Part shown: one piece after another, positions 34,718 to 43,900 of the stretch
Numbering within the stretch: position 1 is the first letter of the stretch
Layout of the letters: each line of letters starts with the position of its first letter
Source: Chloracidobacterium sp.
GTDB lineage: Bacteria; Acidobacteriota; Blastocatellia; Pyrinomonadales; Pyrinomonadaceae
Direction: 5' to 3'
Assembly (NCBI GenBank): GCA_016711345.1
Contig: JADJTD010000001.1
Coordinates: 868,001 to 932,000 of the forward strand
Length of the DNA stretch: 64,000 nt
Notes under the pieces: generated by a model
The model's input: the letters and a program-made list of their open reading frames with translations, nothing else
Told to the model about the DNA's origin: nothing
The model's database searches: none
Made by a program: the position numbers and the translations under genes

Positions 34718-36067
34718 CTAACCGTTCCTGAAATAGCAATAAAAATCAGCGACCTTCGGGTTATTGACCTGTCGATTGGTCTCCCACAAGGTTTGAAGAA
34801 ACGGCGCGAGATTATAAGTTTTGCTCCCGTCAAAGGTCCCCGCATCGCGGTGCCACGTTTCTACCTGTTCCCCCGTCATGTTCCAGTCGTCGATCCATGC
34901 CGGCATGAGATAGCTGGCCGGCCTGAGGATCACATGATATCCGCAGATCGCCTTCGGATCCAATCTTTTCGCCTCGATCTCCAGTTTTAATCCGATCTTT
35001 TCGTTATTGACCAGTTCACCGGTGATCCTTAGAGCCGGAGCGATCGCAGGATTCGGGATCGTCTGACCCACGGCATCCGCGTTACCCGCCTTCTTATCTG
35101 AAGACGAGCAAGTGAAAGCCTCTATGCTGGGCTGAAGATGTTCGAACGCAACCGTATTGGCGAGCGGCCTGTACGGGATCTCGGCCGAAATTGTTCCAAC
35201 CGGAAGATTCCCCTTTACCTTAAATTCCTTGTATGACAGTTCGCCCCGCTGGGAGGAAACTAGAACCCCATTGACCTCATTAACGCCTTTTGTTTCGGTT
35301 ATCTTCGATTTGGCCCACGTCGCCGGCTGGGCGGTCAAAAACTTTGAGAAAATGACCTGTTGTTTATCCGGAAACCCCGACATTTCGACCGCGACGAGGG
35401 TATCGAAATAACGAGCAATATCGGAATGGGTGCCGAGCGCCAGAAGATAGAAAGGTCTAAACGTTTTTGATTCACCGGTGCTGCTGTAGCCGAACGAATA
35501 GTTATTCGTGCCCACATCAAAGATCCTACCGTTATATTGACTACGGATCCCGAGTATGCCGACGGCCAGGTTGTTGGAAATGAACTTGCTCTTGATCTTC
35601 TCGCTTAGCTGGTTTATATCCGCCCGCTCCTGGAAAAGGTCGGTGACGATGATGGTGAGGGCCTCCGGATTGGCCCGATCGATCACCTTTTCGATCAGTG
35701 TTTTCTTATTGATCGAACCGTCCGCGTAAAACGCCTTTTGCCCCGCATCGCCATAGCTGCGACCCGGCAGATCGATTATCTCCGTTCCGAATTTGTGGAA
35801 ACTGATCTGGCCTCCATTTTTTATTACCGCACGCTCGAGCATGGGAATGCTCTGCTGGTAAAAACTCAGCGATCCGTCGACGGCATAACCCTGCATCGAT
35901 AAGGTGGCGTCGATAAAGACGTCCGTTTGAAGATTTGGATTCGGTGGAGAGATAGATTCTTCCGGGCCTAGTAACAGCGGCGGATCGCAAGTTGCCTTAC
36001 TTCCGCAGGAAGCTGCAAAACAGATGCACGCTAAAATCATCCCTGTGAGAAAAATGTGGTTTTTCAT
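34718..36067 (-). CDS. VWA-like lipoprotein, first gene of the motor operon
   Basis: A 449-aa protein with a lipoprotein signal: MKNHIFLTGMILACICFAASCGS, where the cysteine of AASC is a good lipobox. Residues 45-200 look like a von Willebrand factor A domain: TDVFIDATLSMQGY (a variant MIDAS, D-x-T-x-S), a middle strand with ISFHKFGTEI and TIIVTDLFQER near residue 145. The C-terminal part is beta-rich with repeated SAEIPYRPLA and LKLEIEAKRLDP stretches. It is likely attached to a membrane on the periplasmic side and may bind a wall or envelope ligand through the metal site. The upstream TATAAT box and a 370-bp gap suggest the operon starts here. Confidence 0.75.
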   Translation of the reverse strand: MKNHIFLTGMILACICFAASCGSKATCDPPLLLGPEESISPPNPNLQTDVFIDATLSMQGYAVDGSLSFYQQSIPMLERAVIKNGGQISFHKFGTEIIDLPGRSYGDAGQKAFYADGSINKKTLIEKVIDRANPEALTIIVTDLFQERADINQLSEKIKSKFISNNLAVGILGIRSQYNGRIFDVGTNNYSFGYSSTGESKTFRPFYLLALGTHSDIARYFDTLVAVEMSGFPDKQQVIFSKFLTAQPATWAKSKITETKGVNEVNGVLVSSQRGELSYKEFKVKGNLPVGTISAEIPYRPLANTVAFEHLQPSIEAFTCSSSDKKAGNADAVGQTIPNPAIAPALRITGELVNNEKIGLKLEIEAKRLDPKAICGYHVILRPASYLMPAWIDDWNMTGEQVETWHRDAGTFDGSKTYNLAPFLQTLWETNRQVNNPKVADFYCYFRNG

Positions 36068-36443
36068 GAAAAATACACAAAAACCATCACGTTCGATCGC
36101 TTTCCTATTTGGAATCCGACCGAACGTAAGGGCACATCCGCGGAGCGAGAGTCAAAACGAACTGCCAAGTAGCCATTACGGCAACTTTTGACATTCAAAC
36201 CAAACGGATTATAGTCAATTGAAAGCCCAACAAACTTAACAAAATGTTTACACACAGTCAAGGAATGCAGCCCTTTATAGACCAGCCGAATGGAAATGCC
36301 GGTTTTCGAATAATACGGTATGAGCACCGGCGTTCCGATACGGTGGTCGTTTCGGCCGTTACAGGGCTGCCGCCGGAACGTAAGGAACGTGCGGAGCACC
36401 GCCGGAACATTTTCGAACAGATTATTCCATTGCCACACTTATC
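36068..36443. other. Divergent intergenic region
   Basis: About 376 bp between the motor operon and the nuclease gene. It contains the TATAAT box at 36208-36213 for the minus strand. The overlapping open frames here have no ribosome site and no protein-like composition. A short direct echo, GGAACGTAAGGAACGT, lies near 36380. No other feature seen. Confidence 0.5.
36208..36213 (-). promoter_or_regulatory. Consensus -10 box of the motor operon
   Basis: A perfect TATAAT on the minus strand about 140 nt before the VWA lipoprotein start. No good -35 box is at the usual distance (GTTTGT at 16 bp is the best), so an activator may be needed if this is the real promoter. Confidence 0.4.
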
Positions 36444-36476
36444 ATGAATCAAAGATTTGAATTGTCCGTGAGTGCA

Positions 36477-37091
36477 ATGATGCGTCCCCAGTTGTTGATA
36501 CTGCTCATTTGCCTTCTGCTGTCGAACGCTTGTATTCCGAGAACAAGGGTCAATAATTCGGCTCCGGCTCCGACGAAGGAAATTCCCGCTTCTCCATACC
36601 CAAACGAACAGCCCAGGCAACAGCCGAAAGACCCCGATCTCCCTGCTCGCACACTGGTTGGACGAGTCGTTGGGGTCCATGACGGTGACACAATAACGGT
36701 TTTGGATGAAAACAAGGTTCAGCACAAGATCCGGCTCAGCGGGATAGACGCCCCGGAGATCTGCCAGGATTTTGGTCACAAGGCCAAGGAGAAAATGGCA
36801 GAACTGGTTTTTGGAAAGCAGGTGACCGTGCTGCACGACAAAGTTGACCGATATGGCCGGTTGGTCGGCAAGGTGCTGGTTGACGGTCAGGATGCAAATC
36901 TTGCCCTTATCGCCGACGGATTCGCATGGCATTTTAAGAAATACGAAAGCGAACAGACTGCGGAAGACCGTGTGTTGTATGCCGACGCTGAACAAAAGGC
37001 ACGACAGGAAAAAAGAGGGCTTTGGATCCAACCGAATCCAATGCCTCCCTGGGAGTTCCGCTTAATCAGAAAATGCAGCGGCAAGGAGTGA
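36477..37091 (+). CDS. Thermonuclease-family (SNase-like) lipoprotein
   Basis: About 204 aa from ATG 36477, with a GTGAG ribosome site; an in-frame ATG at 36444 lacks one. The N-terminus MMRPQLLILLICLLLSNAC has a lipobox ending in LSNAC, so the enzyme is anchored in the periplasm or outer membrane. After a proline-rich linker the SNase domain (from about residue 60) shows GVHDGDTITV, KIRLSGIDAPEICQDFG, DKVDRYGRLVG and GLWIQPNPMPPWEFR. The arginine, aspartate and glutamate of the staphylococcal nuclease active site are represented (D in DGD, R in IRL, E in APE, R in DRYGR). It should degrade DNA or RNA outside the cytoplasm, for nutrition or defence. It is on the plus strand, divergent from the motor operon. 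Confidence 0.88.
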   Translation: MMRPQLLILLICLLLSNACIPRTRVNNSAPAPTKEIPASPYPNEQPRQQPKDPDLPARTLVGRVVGVHDGDTITVLDENKVQHKIRLSGIDAPEICQDFGHKAKEKMAELVFGKQVTVLHDKVDRYGRLVGKVLVDGQDANLALIADGFAWHFKKYESEQTAEDRVLYADAEQKARQEKRGLWIQPNPMPPWEFRLIRKCSGKE

Positions 37092-37113
37092 AAAGAACCA
37101 ACCTCATGACGAC

Positions 37114-37447
37114 GTGGTCTATGATACACAAATGGTTCTGCAATCGCTGGTTGGCAAGGCCGCTGTATCTCATTACCTGGAAGGCAAGATGGAAACGATA
37201 CGGAAGACCCTGGCAGCTTCGGAAGTTTATGTCGAGGTTGGATACTGTGGCAGCCAAGCCGGTCGACCGGGTCCAACTGTTCGGAGCGGAAGGTTGGACG
37301 TGTGTCCTGATGGCTCAAGGCGATATCAGCGTCCCAATCGGGCTCGTTCTTCTCGAAACAGACGGCAAAATGATCAAACATATTAGCATTTGCACGGTTG
37401 TCCCCGATCCCGCTTCGGCTGTCAGAACAGGAGAATATCCGGAATGA
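37114..37447 (+). pseudogene. Frameshifted small gene (possibly SnoaL-like)
   Basis: The open frame from GTG 37114 encodes VVYDTQMVLQSLVGKAAVSH and YVEVGYCGSQAG and then loses sense, while a second frame (part of the 37022-37447 open frame) becomes protein-like from about 37240 with VDRVQLFGAEGWTCVLMAQG, IGLVLLETDGKMIKHI and ends at TGA 37447. Joined by a one-base shift near 37240-37290 they make a coherent protein of about 115 residues with a SnoaL/NTF2-like flavour. Either a recent frameshift or a sequencing error explains it. The stop overlaps the start of the next gene (ATGA), so the pair was probably coupled. Confidence 0.45.
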
Positions 37448-37893
37448 GCGACATAGCGATGATTAGTTTTAAGGGTCAAGAGTATTTCGACGACCGGCTT
37501 TTCATCTTTTATCTATGCAAAGCCGAGGTCGACGAGAAGCCGGACGGTGATGGTGTAATTTGGACAACGATTTATCACGAGCAAGCTCCATTTGAACACA
37601 TTTGGTGTGTTGTTACTTACAAAAATTGTCCCGGTTACCCTATTTCTCACACAAGCCACTTTGCCGAAGTGGATCGGGCCGTTGAGTTCATGGAGATGTA
37701 TGAGCCGGAAACTCCGCTGATAAGCCTAAAAGGCGGGTCGCCACAACATCTCGGTTCCTATCAGGAATATTTATCTTGGAAACTCATGAATAACATGAGC
37801 GAATATGATTTCCGAGTTGTAGTTAGCCCTGGAGGCACCAATGCCAAAGAAATTATTGGTCAATCTATTGATCAATTTAAGGGGATTATGTAG
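37444..37893 (+). CDS. 149-aa protein of unknown function
   Basis: About 149 aa from ATG 37444 (MSDIAMISFKGQEYFDDRL), with a CAGGAGAA ribosome site; the longer frame from 37390 lies inside the preceding gene. The protein is soluble, acidic and aromatic-rich (IWTTIYHEQAPFEHIWCVVTY, SHFAEVDRAVEFMEMYEPETP). No catalytic motif is visible. Its ATG overlaps the stop of the frameshifted gene. I do not recognise the family. Confidence 0.6.
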   Translation: MSDIAMISFKGQEYFDDRLFIFYLCKAEVDEKPDGDGVIWTTIYHEQAPFEHIWCVVTYKNCPGYPISHTSHFAEVDRAVEFMEMYEPETPLISLKGGSPQHLGSYQEYLSWKLMNNMSEYDFRVVVSPGGTNAKEIIGQSIDQFKGIM

Positions 37894-38038
37894 GAATTTG
37901 AGGCAAACCGAAACTGGAGTCCGTCAAATTGTCAGACAATGAACTGCTGGATTCAATTCGCAATTATGCCGCTTAGGAAAGTATGCTTCTTTACATTGTT
38001 TTAGTTCACGATCTTAATACGAAAGGGGAAAACACAAG

Positions 38039-38845
38039 ATGGAGTTAACGAAGTTTGGTTTCTGGAATCAGTTCTGGGGACCACTAGAGGAGCTTCAACA
38101 GCTGTTTGATATTAATAGTCTTGAGGATCTCCACAAGTATGAATTGGGATTCTCGCCTAGTGTCCACGAAGCCTTGTGCAGACACCTTAACCTCTGTGAA
38201 TTCCTGATAGAAAACAAAGACAAGATCAAGACCGCTTTGGGCGGCGCGGACGATGAATTCAAATCCCGACTCATGGGCGACTTAGGCTTGCTACTCCAAA
38301 TCTTAGAGTCGGATCGCAGGAACATGAATGAGATTGCGGAAAGGACGCGAAACACGGCCTACCGCATAGAAGAACTTCGGAGAGATTTGGAGTCCTACGC
38401 AAGAGACAACGATATAAGACGATTCGTTACCGCTCAAGAGAAGGTGTATGCGACGGTACTGACGGAACTCCGATCCGGCCAAAAGAAAACCCATTGGATG
38501 TGGTTCATATTCCCCCAAATAGATGGTCTGGCGATGAGTCAAACATCGAAACATTTTGCGATCAAGTCTGTAGAAGAAGCTCGCCGGTACCTCGATCATC
38601 CCCTGCTCGGGCCACGCCTGATCGAATGTTCGGAGGCGGCGCTTGCGATAAAAGACGGATCCGCAGAGGATGTATTCGGATACCCTGACGACATGAAACT
38701 CAGGTCGTCGATGACTCTTTTCTCTTACATAACACAGCCAACTTCAAAAGAGCCAACTTCCGTATTTCGCTCGGTTTTGGCTAAGTATTTTCAAGGAAAG
38801 ACTGATGAAAGTACCATCGATATATTGAAAGGCCTGGCGAATTGA
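38039..38845 (+). CDS. DUF1810-domain protein with an extra N-terminal domain
   Basis: A 268-aa protein. Residues 130-268 match the DUF1810 family: FVTAQEKVYATVLTEL, KKTHWMWFIFPQIDGLAMSQTS, HPLLGPRLIECSEAAL, FGYPDDMKLRSSMTLFSYI and VLAKYFQGKTDESTI. DUF1810 proteins are usually about 140 aa and of unknown function. Here an added 130-residue helical region precedes it (KFGFWNQFWGPLEELQQLF, SVHEALCRHLNLCEFLIENKDKI), with a coiled-coil hinge. I know no such fusion from memory. It stands alone in a plus-strand run between the nuclease and the DUF262 gene. Domain call firm, function open. Confidence 0.8.
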   Translation: MELTKFGFWNQFWGPLEELQQLFDINSLEDLHKYELGFSPSVHEALCRHLNLCEFLIENKDKIKTALGGADDEFKSRLMGDLGLLLQILESDRRNMNEIAERTRNTAYRIEELRRDLESYARDNDIRRFVTAQEKVYATVLTELRSGQKKTHWMWFIFPQIDGLAMSQTSKHFAIKSVEEARRYLDHPLLGPRLIECSEAALAIKDGSAEDVFGYPDDMKLRSSMTLFSYITQPTSKEPTSVFRSVLAKYFQGKTDESTIDILKGLAN

Positions 38846-39051
38846 AGGGGTCATCAAGAGTGATGGAACCGTTTTCCTGTATTGCGTTCATAATTGTGCG
38901 ATCACCAAAGTGGTTCGTCCAATTTTGTCCTATAAGCGGACGATCAAGACTCACGCGTTGGATACCCCCCGGGGATGTATTTATGTGAGTAGGAGATTAG
39001 TTAGATTTCACATAAAATCTTAACTATTAAGTAACAATGCCATTAAACTAA

Positions 39052-40908
39052 ATGCAATCTATACCTCGCTCAATCTACGAACTTTTCGACACCAAGCATC
39101 GCTACACCGTGCCTCTTTTTCAACGGCAGTATGTGTGGTCAAAAGAAACGCAATGGGAACCACTTTGGGAAGATATTCTCTCTAAGACGATGGATCGCTT
39201 GGAGCATAAGGACTCGTATCCACATTTCATGGGTGCAATGGTCTTTGAACAAATCTCAACGTTTGGCAACCAGGTTCCTGCCCACACAGTTATAGATGGT
39301 CAGCAACGTCTCACAACGCTGCAGCTTTTTTTGGCCGCTTTTCGCAATTTGGCAGCGAAATACGACTTTCCGCAATATGCCAATGATATAGAGAGCCATA
39401 TTTTCAATACGGGTCTCATTGACGAGTCGCGCAAATTTGAAGGCCGGCTTACGGAACAATTCAAAATCTGGCCGACGAAGTCAGACCAGCTACAATTTTG
39501 TAACGTTCTCGAGTCAAAATCGCGCGTAATGCTAGAAGAAAAGTACCCGGCTGTTTATGAGCGGCGAAAATTGAAAGAGCGGCCAAAAATGGTCGAGGCT
39601 TATTTTTATTTCGACTCGGTTCTCGAGGCTTACATTGCCGATACAGAGATCGAATACACAACGGAACAACGCATCGCGGCTTTGCACCAGTCGCTCAACC
39701 GGGACCTGCAGGTAGTGTCCATTGAGCTCGAGAATAACGACGATGCCCAGGTTATTTTCGAGACGTTGAATGCTCGCGGGCAGCCGCTGCTCCCATCTGA
39801 TCTTTTACGTAATTTTATTTTCCGTCGTGCAGAACTAAATGAGGAGAATCAGGACCGACTCCATGAACAGTATTGGATGAAGTTCGAGGACGATTTCTGG
39901 CAGCAAGAAGAAAAACAGGGGAGGTTCAAAAGACCGCGGATTGATCAGTTCATGCAGCACTTCCTTGCTCTGAAAAAGGCTTCAGACGTTAACGTAGGAC
40001 ATCTCTTTGAGGAATATAAAGGTTGGATAAAGAACGAATCGCCATACCCGTCAATAGAAGACGAATTGGTGGACCTTGTCCGCTACGCCGTAGCTTACTC
40101 TCAACTTGCAGATCGAAAGTCTGGCTCGGTATTCGGGGGGTTTGGAGCGAGACTGTCGGTACTCGATATCAGCACCATCTACCCGCTGTTATTGTACCTT
40201 TTAACAGACGCCGAAATGGACGAGAACGATTTGATTAGCGCGGGCAAGTATCTTGAATCATATCTCGTAAGGCGGCTCATCTGCGCGAAAGGAACAAAGA
40301 ACTACAACAAAGGTTTTCTTCAGGTAATGCGCGAAATGCAGATCAGCGGCGGAGGCATTGATACCTTGCGTGACCTCCTCATGGGTTTCACGGGTGAAGC
40401 GGGCGTTTGGCCGGATGATGAAGACTTTGAGAACGGATGGATGAATTTGCCCGTGTATGACGCCCTCGGAACCCGTCGTGTCGAGCTGTTTCTCCGTTCG
40501 ATGGAGTATTCCATGAGGAGCAAAATGAACGAGAACATAATCATTAACTCATCACTAACTGTGGAACACATTATGCCCCAAAGCTGGCACGCCCATTGGC
40601 CGCCACCAACGGAGACTCATGCGTTTGGTGCGACACCTACTCCGCCGGAAAAACTTGTCGATAGGCGCAACAAACTAATTCATACTTTCGGCAATCTGAC
40701 CTTGCTGGTTCAGCAGCTGAACTCCGCTGTCAGCAACGGTCCGTTCGAAGCAAAGAGCGAGAGTATTCTGCAAAACTCGGATCTCAGGCTTAACGGCTTC
40801 TTACGCGATGTCACTCAATGGAACGAAGACGCTATCGCATTACGGGGAAGACATCTGTTCGAGATCGCAAAGGAGGTATGGCCATATCCCGGGCCGCGAG
40901 AAAAATAA
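39052..40908 (+). CDS. GmrSD-like DUF262/DUF1524 protein
   Basis: A 618-aa single-chain protein. The N-terminal DUF262 domain (ParB-like NTP-binding fold) has YTVPLFQRQYVWSKE (about 18-32) and HTVIDGQQRLTTLQLFL (about 80-97). A central helical region follows. The C-terminal DUF1524 HNH-like nuclease has SSLTVEHIMPQSWH (about 500) and FGNLTLLVQQLNSAVSN (about 545). This is the layout of GmrSD-type (type IV) restriction enzymes, which use NTP to cleave modified phage DNA. No clear ribosome site precedes the ATG. It ends 6 nt from the convergent ADP-ribosylglycohydrolase gene. A role in defence is inferred from the family. Confidence 0.88.
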   Translation: MQSIPRSIYELFDTKHRYTVPLFQRQYVWSKETQWEPLWEDILSKTMDRLEHKDSYPHFMGAMVFEQISTFGNQVPAHTVIDGQQRLTTLQLFLAAFRNLAAKYDFPQYANDIESHIFNTGLIDESRKFEGRLTEQFKIWPTKSDQLQFCNVLESKSRVMLEEKYPAVYERRKLKERPKMVEAYFYFDSVLEAYIADTEIEYTTEQRIAALHQSLNRDLQVVSIELENNDDAQVIFETLNARGQPLLPSDLLRNFIFRRAELNEENQDRLHEQYWMKFEDDFWQQEEKQGRFKRPRIDQFMQHFLALKKASDVNVGHLFEEYKGWIKNESPYPSIEDELVDLVRYAVAYSQLADRKSGSVFGGFGARLSVLDISTIYPLLLYLLTDAEMDENDLISAGKYLESYLVRRLICAKGTKNYNKGFLQVMREMQISGGGIDTLRDLLMGFTGEAGVWPDDEDFENGWMNLPVYDALGTRRVELFLRSMEYSMRSKMNENIIINSSLTVEHIMPQSWHAHWPPPTETHAFGATPTPPEKLVDRRNKLIHTFGNLTLLVQQLNSAVSNGPFEAKSESILQNSDLRLNGFLRDVTQWNEDAIALRGRHLFEIAKEVWPYPGPREK

Positions 40909-40914
40909 CGAGCG

Positions 40915-43900
40915 TTAGTTAGTCCTAATTAGCGTGTTTGCTAGGTGCTCGATGACATCGAGCTTCGAGAGCTGTGCGAGCCACTCGGAGGGTATAGCGG
41001 CACGACCATAGTAGGCTCCTGCGAGCTGGCCGTAGATCGCACCGTAGGTGTCCGAGTCGTACCCGAGGTTTACCACTTTTAGAGCTCCCTCCCGGAAACT
41101 ATTTGTGTGATAAAACGCCCAGAGAGCAGCATGAAGGGACACGACCACATAACCCTGGCCAATATTCGAGATTTGCGGCGGCTTTCGGCCCTTAAACGCT
41201 CCGTTTGCGATGTCGGCGATTCGCTCACTTAATGGTTCCGCTTCCCAAAGTCCAGAAACGGGGCTGAAAGACGCTGACATAATTTCATCTTTCGTCTTTC
41301 CCTGCAAGGCTCCAATTATGACTCCTGCGAAATAACGGCAACCATCGATACATTCCCTGGCACCATGGGTTGTCCGGGAGCTCTCAGCCGACAGTCTGAT
41401 CGCTTCACGCGGATCACTGGCGAAAAATAACGGCACGGGTGCCAAACGCATCAGCGAACCATTTCCCGCGGCTGCCGGACTTACCGAGCCACAAAAAGGA
41501 TCACTTTCACCTGTTTGACGCTGATATTTTTCCAGTGCAGCACGGATCGTCGTACCAATATCGAATGCCACGCCATTGCTGCTCAGGTATCCTTCATTCT
41601 TCCACCTCAAATATCGATCCATTTGGTCGGTGGCATTGAATCCGCCCGTTTCGATTAAGCTCTCGGCCAGACACAGGGCCATTGACGTGTCGTCAGTCCA
41701 CTCGCCTGGCTTTAAGCCAAACGGTCCTCCGCCGATCATGGTTGTTATTTCGGGAAACGTGCCCGCCGGCTTGAATTCCGCTGTTGTGCCAAGTGCATCG
41801 CAAACGGCCAATCCTAACAAACTGCCGAGAACGCGTTCACGAAAACTTGGGATCTGGAATTCGACGACGGACACGTTCCCGCTATCTTCGTCGGCCACAA
41901 CGAAACTCCCGATCCCCAGGCTTTCAAGAAATGCCCGTAACATCTTTATACCGTTCTCTCGGCTGCTGTGGGATTCCATGTAATACCCGCCAAACTCTAC
42001 GGGTGCCAGAAAATTGCTGCCGTCTTTATGGACCGGGGTACGCGATAAGAAATTGCGTTTCCGCCCGGAAGAGATCGGGAGATCGAGGTTGACTAATGCG
42101 CCTCTCTCTACAAGAAGTCTAAGTACTTGAAAATAAAGGTCAGGGTTGTGCTTCGCGGTGATTTCCGTACCATCAACATTTATTTGGATCTGTTTTCGAG
42201 GCTGACCCTTCCGTACGGACTTTGTTCCTTCGAGTTCGACTGGTCGATCATCACTTGCCAAATCAGCCTGTTGTGGCCACTCTTCGGGCTGGGCTTCCCC
42301 CAACATATCCACCGGTATCGGATGAGTTTCTGATATCACAATTTCCGCATATTCGAGGGCAGCCTCAAGGCGGCGTGCGAGATCCGGAGTTGACGTCCGC
42401 AAGCCTTCGACCCACCCGTCCGCATATCCCCTTTCTCCCTGAGCAAGATGCCCCATGGCGCAGCAAAACTGATGCGACGGATCCTCAAGGTCCAAATGGT
42501 TGTCAGCTTCAATATACTCGATTCCCGCGTCGCTGCCGGTCATCTTACGTTCCCATGCGGCACCAAGAAAGAACACGGCAGTAAAATTAATGAGGAACGC
42601 CCCTTCATCATCGACCTTTATATTCACGGCATCCTTGTACGACTGAATTTCGTTATCAAGCTCACCCAGCTCCCTGAAACACATACCTTTCAAAACGTGA
42701 GGGCTTGTGTAGAATGGAAAACGAGCAATCACATCATCACAAACGGCAAGCGCCCCCCGATAATCGCCTTGGAGGAATGTCCAATATGCGATGTTGTAAT
42801 ATGCGCTCTCGTCGTCATCGTCAATTTCCAAGCCCTGTCGCGTTGCCGCAACCGCATCATTAAAGCGGCCTGATTCAAAATACGCAACCCCCAGCATGAA
42901 ATAAGCGGGAGCAAATTCGCCGCTGATCAATATGGCCTTATTCAGAGCCTCGACGGCTTCCTCGTAACGGCCAAGTCTAATCAACCCGTTTCCGAGATTA
43001 TATTGGGCCCCGAAATATGAGGGGTCTAGATGCAATGTTCGTTCGTACGCCCTGATCTCGTCCTCGTACATTTCGTTACGTCCGAGGGCGACGCCGAAAT
43101 TGTATTGGGTGGTCGGATCATCGGGCGTCATCTCAACCATCTGACGCGTTACGTTTAGCATTGCCTCAGGCTCCAGTTCGTCGACTTCGAAAGGTCCGAC
43201 CGTATAGAACGCCTCCTCAAGCATGCCGGCACTCGGGCGAGTAAGCTTTCTTATTGACTGAAGCTGCTGTGGATTGATCTTGCCGTCGATCAGTCTTAGT
43301 CGATCATCCTCGCCATCGAATCGGAGATCAGCTGCGAGGTGGTGGATATCGATCTCCCGAAGATACTCTTCGGTCCCGGACTCGGGGAATGCGTAGTACT
43401 CGGCCTGCCATAGACCGGCGTCGGGCATGCGACGGATCGCTTCCTCGTATTCGACAACTTCGCCAACGCCTAGACGCCCTGCGAGTACCAACCCCCTTTC
43501 TTGCGTCAGTGTCACGATCCAAATGGTGTCGCCAGGAACCACATTCACCAGCTGATTACTCGCAATGACATCAAGCGGCAAGTCATTCGATGCGTGTTCC
43601 TGGACGCTGCGCTCCTGCCAGTAGAGCAGATAATGGTCGCCTCGTTCGGCCATCACCTCGCGCCATTCTTTTTCAAACTCTGCAACGAACTCTTCGTGTT
43701 CAGGACTCTCGACGGCTCCCGGCCTCGCATCGCGCACGAGCTTGATGGCCCCGCTGGCAGAAATCTCCGCATCAGTTGCCGCGATAGCGATGCACGCAGC
43801 CGTTAGCCCCGCGAACTCCGGTTTGTCCTTGCAGTGGACTATGACGACCTCGCCGTGCCTCAGCGCCTCCTCGAACTTCGCCGCCATCGAAATAAGGTCG

